Below the pieces are notes generated by a model, which ran no database searches, had not been told where the DNA came from, and saw only the letters and a list, made by a program, of their open reading frames with translations. A stretch of 53,779 bases of DNA from Alphaproteobacteria bacterium (lineage in GTDB: Bacteria > Pseudomonadota > Alphaproteobacteria > DSM-16000 > Inquilinaceae): positions 1 to 53,779 of the forward strand of contig JANQGH010000011.1 of NCBI GenBank assembly GCA_028277405.1, read 5' to 3'. The position numbers and the translations under genes were made by a program. Position 1 is the stretch's first letter, and every line of letters begins with the position of its first letter. Shown here in pieces: positions 50,021 to 53,779 of this stretch.

Positions 50021-52162
50021 ATGCTTCACTTGCAGGACTATCCGTTCACGGTGTTCAGCGATTTCGCAATCAGCTTTGACTTCGAATGGATGATCGCCGG
50101 TGGCCAGGCCGCCGCTATCGTCAATGAAGGGCCGGGCGCCGCGGCGCTTTCCGGCAACGACCGCATCATCGGCGTGATGCTGGCCAAGGTCGCGACCACC
50201 GAGGCGGTCGACTTGTCGGGGATTCGCAATCTCGCGGGTCTCGCTGCCGGCTCCGGCAATGACCGGTTGATCGGCAAGCTGACGGCTTATGCGGTCGACG
50301 GGGCCGAGTTGGTGGCCAATGGCCTGTTCAATGAAGCGTCGATCGAGATGGGAACGGGCAATGATCGGGTGGCGGCCTCCGTCCGCGCCCGATTGGGCGA
50401 CGATGTCAGCTTCACGGGCAACGGCGTCTCGTCCGTTTCCGAATCGGGCATAGACACCGGCGACGGACGGGACAAGGTCGACGGCAGAATCAAGGTTCTG
50501 GCTGGTGCCCGCGCGGATGTCGCCGAGACCAATGGAACCGCCGGCACCTTCGACCTGGGCGCGGGACACGATCGGCTGAACGGCACTGTCACGATTGCCG
50601 CCGCGTATGACAGCGTTCTTGAAGGCAACTCTGGCGTCCTTGGCCTTGCCGTTGATACAGGGCACGGTGATGATCGGCTGACGGGGGAGATCTTCGCGAC
50701 AGCCGGCGACGCAAGCAGCGCCATTGGGAATCGCGGCATTTTCGGCGAGGTGCTGACCGGCGAGGGATCGGACATCGTTGCCGGTACGGCCGGCATGGCG
50801 ATCGGCGACGACGGCACGGCCAACAGAAATACCGGAGTGGAAGGCGCGGTTGAGACCGACGCCGGCGCCGACACGGTGGTGGGCGAGGTCGACGTCTCGT
50901 TGGGCGCGCGGGGTACCGCCAACGAGAATGCGGGCATTCTGGCTGGCAGCCTCTCCAGCCCGATGCGGACCGGCGCAGACGACGACCTGGTCATCGGCCG
51001 AGCCATGGTCACGACCGGCGTGTCCGGCGTTGTCGGCGGCAATGCCGGTGTTTCGGGCGAGATATCAACCGAAGGCGGCAACGATGCGGTGACGGGCGAA
51101 GTCGCCGTTGCGACCGGCGATTTCGCCTTAGCCAGCTCAAATCACGGCATTTCGGGGGCGATTTATGGCGGCGATGGAAACGATGCGGTCGAGGGCAGGG
51201 CCTCGGTCTCGGGCGGCGACGCAGGCTTCATCTTCAACATTATCGGAGCGTTCGGCCTTGTCGACAGCGGCGATGGCGACGATACCGTCATCGGCGAGGT
51301 CACCGGGTCCAGCGGCGTCGACAGCTCCTGGACAGCCAATTTCGGCATCGCCGGAACCGTTCTTGGCGGCGACGGCAGCGATTCGGTCACGGGTCGTGTC
51401 GTCCTGTCCACCGGCTCTGGCGGTAGTGCGACGACCAATGTCGGTATCTCGGGCGGCGTGGAAACCGGCGCCGGCGCCGACACGGTGCTGGGCGAGGCCG
51501 AGGTGTCGGTGGGTGCCGGGACCGTCGTTTCGACCGCGGCTGGCCTTGCCGGCGACTTCGACACCGGCGCCGATGACGACACGGTGACGGGCAGGGCCTC
51601 CGCCCTTGGCGAGGCCGGCAGCAGCCTGAGTGCCGTCGACGGCATTGTGTTTGCCGGAATCGACACCGGCAACGGCAATGATCGGGTCGAGGGCATCTCG
51701 ACCGTGTCGGGCCCGGGCCTTGCCGCCGGCTTCGGCAATGGCATCAGCCTGGCGACCATTGAGATGGGTCTGGGCGACGATACGGTGGTTGGAACGGGCG
51801 CCGAGATCGCGATCGGCGGCACGTCGTCCGGCATCTTCGACAGCCGCATCGAACTGGGCGCGGGCAATGATCGCATCGAAGCGCGCGGCGCGTCCGAAGG
51901 CGTGCGAGACGTCTTCCTGTTCGGCGAGGCCGGCGACGATGTCTTCGACCTGCACAGCGGCACCGGCACGGTCGATGGCGGCGCCGACGAGGATCTTCTG
52001 ATCCTGTCCGGCGACAAGGGCGATTTCACCTTCACCGGGCAGGCCCCTAACGGGGTCCTCATCGACGACACGATCGGCGGCGTCACGCTGCTGGATGTCG
52101 ACAACGTCGAGCTCTTCAAGTTCGACGACGGGGTCTATGCCTACGATCAGTTGTTCAGCTAG
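50021..52162 (+). CDS. Acidic protein of about fifteen 33-residue repeats (paralogue 1)
   Basis: 713-aa signal-less, highly acidic protein. Residues 1-110 form a distinct N-terminal domain (LHLQDYPFTVFSDFAISFDF, AIVNEGPGAAALSGNDR). From about residue 110 to 630 some fifteen repeats of about 33 residues follow the consensus V.G...V..G....A..N.GI.G...TG.G.D(T/R). Each turn carries one GxGxD acidic loop, which resembles but is not the nine-residue RTX motif. The C-terminal cap is DDVFDLHSGTGTVDGGADEDLLILSGDKGDFTF. A calcium-stabilised beta-solenoid secreted by type I secretion is the likely picture, by inference. RBS AAGGGGGA precedes ATG 50021. Confidence 0.78.
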   Translation: MLHLQDYPFTVFSDFAISFDFEWMIAGGQAAAIVNEGPGAAALSGNDRIIGVMLAKVATTEAVDLSGIRNLAGLAAGSGNDRLIGKLTAYAVDGAELVANGLFNEASIEMGTGNDRVAASVRARLGDDVSFTGNGVSSVSESGIDTGDGRDKVDGRIKVLAGARADVAETNGTAGTFDLGAGHDRLNGTVTIAAAYDSVLEGNSGVLGLAVDTGHGDDRLTGEIFATAGDASSAIGNRGIFGEVLTGEGSDIVAGTAGMAIGDDGTANRNTGVEGAVETDAGADTVVGEVDVSLGARGTANENAGILAGSLSSPMRTGADDDLVIGRAMVTTGVSGVVGGNAGVSGEISTEGGNDAVTGEVAVATGDFALASSNHGISGAIYGGDGNDAVEGRASVSGGDAGFIFNIIGAFGLVDSGDGDDTVIGEVTGSSGVDSSWTANFGIAGTVLGGDGSDSVTGRVVLSTGSGGSATTNVGISGGVETGAGADTVLGEAEVSVGAGTVVSTAAGLAGDFDTGADDDTVTGRASALGEAGSSLSAVDGIVFAGIDTGNGNDRVEGISTVSGPGLAAGFGNGISLATIEMGLGDDTVVGTGAEIAIGGTSSGIFDSRIELGAGNDRIEARGASEGVRDVFLFGEAGDDVFDLHSGTGTVDGGADEDLLILSGDKGDFTFTGQAPNGVLIDDTIGGVTLLDVDNVELFKFDDGVYAYDQLFS

Positions 52163-52245
52163 CCCGTTCTAACCTAAAGGCGGTCCCGATCTCGCTCGGG
52201 TGCCACCAGCGGCCCGCTTCGGCATGCTCTCGTTTGCAACCTCTA

Positions 52246-52274
52246 TTGACATCAATCTCAGGGCGCTCTGTTAG
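52246..52274 (+). promoter_or_regulatory. Possible promoter of the second repeat-protein gene
   Basis: TTGACA (52246-52251) with a 17-bp spacer to TGTTAG (52269-52274). It lies in an AT-rich island (about 52,230-52,340) within otherwise GC-rich DNA, 165 bp before the start. The -10 is weak. Confidence 0.4.
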
Positions 52275-52438
52275 AGTGCTATTGTCATATTATTTTATAA
52301 TTGGAAATTTCTTGTATTCTAGTAATAATGGCGGATCCGGAGGGAAGTTGGCCTCCGCTTGTGCCGTACTCAACCGCCCTTGTCCCGCAACCTGGGGTCC
52401 TCCCGGGACCGGGAAGGGCCTCGGAGGAAAGGACAGGC

Positions 52439-53779
52439 ATGACCATGTTGATGCTCCAGAATTTCCCCTTCACCAATTTCAGCAACTTCGCCTTCAAGCT
52501 CCAGACCGAGACCTATCTCGCCGGCGACAGCGCCGAGGCGATCGTCAATGACGGGCCAGGCGCCGACGCGCTCGGCGGCAGCGATTTCATCTGGGGGCTG
52601 TTGCGCGCCAATGTCGAGACGACCGACTTCCTGGACCTGGCGGGCGTCCGCAACCTCGCCTCGTTCGACGCCGGACCGGGCCGTGACCGGCTGATCGGCA
52701 CGGTCCGTGTCGATGCCGAGGACGACTCGGACATCCTCGTCAACGGCGTTCTCGGCGGTGAGGCTCTGATCGACATGGGGCCGGGCAACGACGCGGTGAT
52801 CGGGACAGTGCACGCGCGCGTCGGCGAATGCGTCAATATCGGTGGGGCCGGGATAAATCTGGATTTAACCGGCCAGTTCGATGCCGGCCCCGGCCGCGAC
52901 AGCCTCGTCGGTACATTCAAGGTCTCGGGGGGCGATGGGCTTGTCCTCGATCGAAGCCAGGGCATCAGAGGCAACATCAACACCGATGTCGGCTGCGACA
53001 CGCTGCGCGGAACCGTCGATGTGAGGGCGGGGGACGGCGCCTTCGTGGCTTCCAACCAGGGTATCGCCGGCGTCATCGACACCGGTGAGGGGCGTGACAG
53101 CGTGATCGGCACCGTCAAGGTTGTTGCCGGTGACGACAGCACTGTCTCGTCTGGTTGGGGGGTCGGCCCCCGCGCCATCGAGACCGGGGACGGACACGAC
53201 AAGGTGATCGGCACGTCGATCTTGTCGGTCGGCGAGAACAGTGCTGCCACGACTAATGCCGGGATCGCAACGGCTGTCGATACGGGAGACGGCAACGACA
53301 AGGTGATCGGCAAGGTTTTCGTGACCGGGCAGAGCGGCAGTACAGCCACGAACAACCACGGCATTGTTGAGTCGGACATCAGTACCGGCGATGGTAAGGA
53401 CCGCGTCGAGGGAACCTCCTCGATCAAGGGCAGCGGCCTTGCCCAAGCCTTCGGCGACGGCATCAACGGCTGTATCATCACCACCGGCGATGACGATGAC
53501 ACGGTGATCGGCAAGGGCGCCGAGATCGCGATCGACGGCACGTCCGACGGCATCCAGGACGCGGTGATCAACCTCGGCACCGGCGACGACACGGTCTATG
53601 CGCGCGGCGCCTCGGCCGGTGTCAGGGATGTGTTCATCTTCGGCGAAGAGGGCGACGATACCTTCGATCTGCACAGCGGTACCGGCGAGATCGATGGCGG
53701 CGCCGGCGCGTTCGATCTGCTGATCCTGTCGGGCGACAAGGACGATTTCACCTTCACCCAGCAGGGTCTGGGCGTGATG
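52439..53779 (+). CDS. Acidic 33-residue-repeat protein (paralogue 2), truncated by the window end
   Basis: 447 codons without a stop, running off the end. N-terminus MTMLMLQNFPFTNFSNFAFKL and AEAIVNDGPGADALGGSDF match paralogue 1 (AIVNEGPG, FPFTxFSxF). At least eight repeats follow, of the form VIGTV.V..G......N.GI.....TGDG.DK. It then reaches the cap VFIFGEEGDDTFDLHSGTGEIDGG, nearly identical to the cap of paralogue 1, so only a short C-terminal part is missing. GGAGG at 52423-52427 sets ATG 52439. It has fewer repeats than paralogue 1, consistent with repeat-number change after duplication. Confidence 0.78.
   Translation, partial: MTMLMLQNFPFTNFSNFAFKLQTETYLAGDSAEAIVNDGPGADALGGSDFIWGLLRANVETTDFLDLAGVRNLASFDAGPGRDRLIGTVRVDAEDDSDILVNGVLGGEALIDMGPGNDAVIGTVHARVGECVNIGGAGINLDLTGQFDAGPGRDSLVGTFKVSGGDGLVLDRSQGIRGNINTDVGCDTLRGTVDVRAGDGAFVASNQGIAGVIDTGEGRDSVIGTVKVVAGDDSTVSSGWGVGPRAIETGDGHDKVIGTSILSVGENSAATTNAGIATAVDTGDGNDKVIGKVFVTGQSGSTATNNHGIVESDISTGDGKDRVEGTSSIKGSGLAQAFGDGINGCIITTGDDDDTVIGKGAEIAIDGTSDGIQDAVINLGTGDDTVYARGASAGVRDVFIFGEEGDDTFDLHSGTGEIDGGAGAFDLLILSGDKDDFTFTQQGLGVM

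Noticed and set aside
50021..52162. Classical RTX cytotoxin or hemolysin
   Set aside because: GxGxD loops occur once per about 33 residues, not in nine-residue tandem, and no hlyB/D/C-like genes are present.

Overview
This 53.8 kb window is high-GC chromosomal DNA. It most likely comes from an alphaproteobacterium, possibly a free-living or marine Rhodospirillales-like lineage. The evidence is the short cysteine-poor L36 protein, the alphaproteobacterial-type etfB-etfA pair and 600-aa acyl-CoA dehydrogenase, a candidate alphaproteobacterial MmgR/ar8-type small RNA, and large signal-less acidic proteins of the type I secretion style. No phage, plasmid or conjugation genes are visible. Genes are dense on both strands, and the contig ends inside a gene.

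Layout. 0.1-8.2 kb: fatty-acid degradation block (acyl-CoA ligase, a LiuR-like MerR regulator with a perfect palindrome in front of it, thiolase, a FadN-type dehydrogenase/hydratase, acyl-CoA dehydrogenase). 8.2-13.1 kb: ParE/RHH toxin-antitoxin pair, LysE exporter, an AT-rich gene-poor stretch, a SHOCT mini-protein, SCO1-like protein, a FAD amine/amino-acid oxidoreductase and two paralogous lipoproteins. 13.3-15.0 kb: etfBA, the electron acceptor for the dehydrogenases, closed by a strong terminator. 15.3-19.4 kb: a hydrolase and a 1003-aa acidic protein with a lysozyme-like N-terminus and six FDP-type modules. 19.6-25.4 kb: a membrane class III cyclase, a tungstate-type ABC transporter (B-C-A order, preceded by a 6 x 15 bp tandem repeat), GNAT, esterase and a FitAB/VapBC-like module. 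25.5-31.0 kb: PhyH dioxygenase, RhlE helicase, GST and two paralogous membrane proteins. 31.0-36.4 kb: gamma-glutamyltransferase-like enzyme divergent from a DgcN-DgcA pair (D-glutamate route), a 266-bp MITE-like insertion and a class V PLP enzyme. 36.6-41.6 kb: trehalose operon otsB-GH15-otsA-glk, with a candidate MmgR-like sRNA on the other strand upstream. 42.0-44.9 kb: N-formylglutamate amidohydrolase, tRNA-Val(GAC), a secreted protein, an orphan LuxR regulator and rpmJ. 45.0-49.1 kb: glcDEF behind a PdhR/GlcC-like palindrome that overlaps the promoter. 49.2-53.8 kb: TPR protein and two tandem paralogous giant acidic proteins built from about 33-residue repeats.

How it fits together. Acyl-CoA made by the ligase is oxidised by the dehydrogenase (electrons to ETF), then by the hydratase/dehydrogenase and thiolase. 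Glycolate oxidation, D-glutamate salvage and trehalose turnover (OtsA/OtsB build, the GH15 enzyme probably splits, Glk re-phosphorylates glucose) make this a carbon-utilisation region. The most novel-looking content is the 33-residue repeat protein pair, the lysozyme-like/FDP-module protein, the MmgR-like sRNA and the nested-hairpin MITE. All functional assignments rest on motifs read by eye; no database search was possible.
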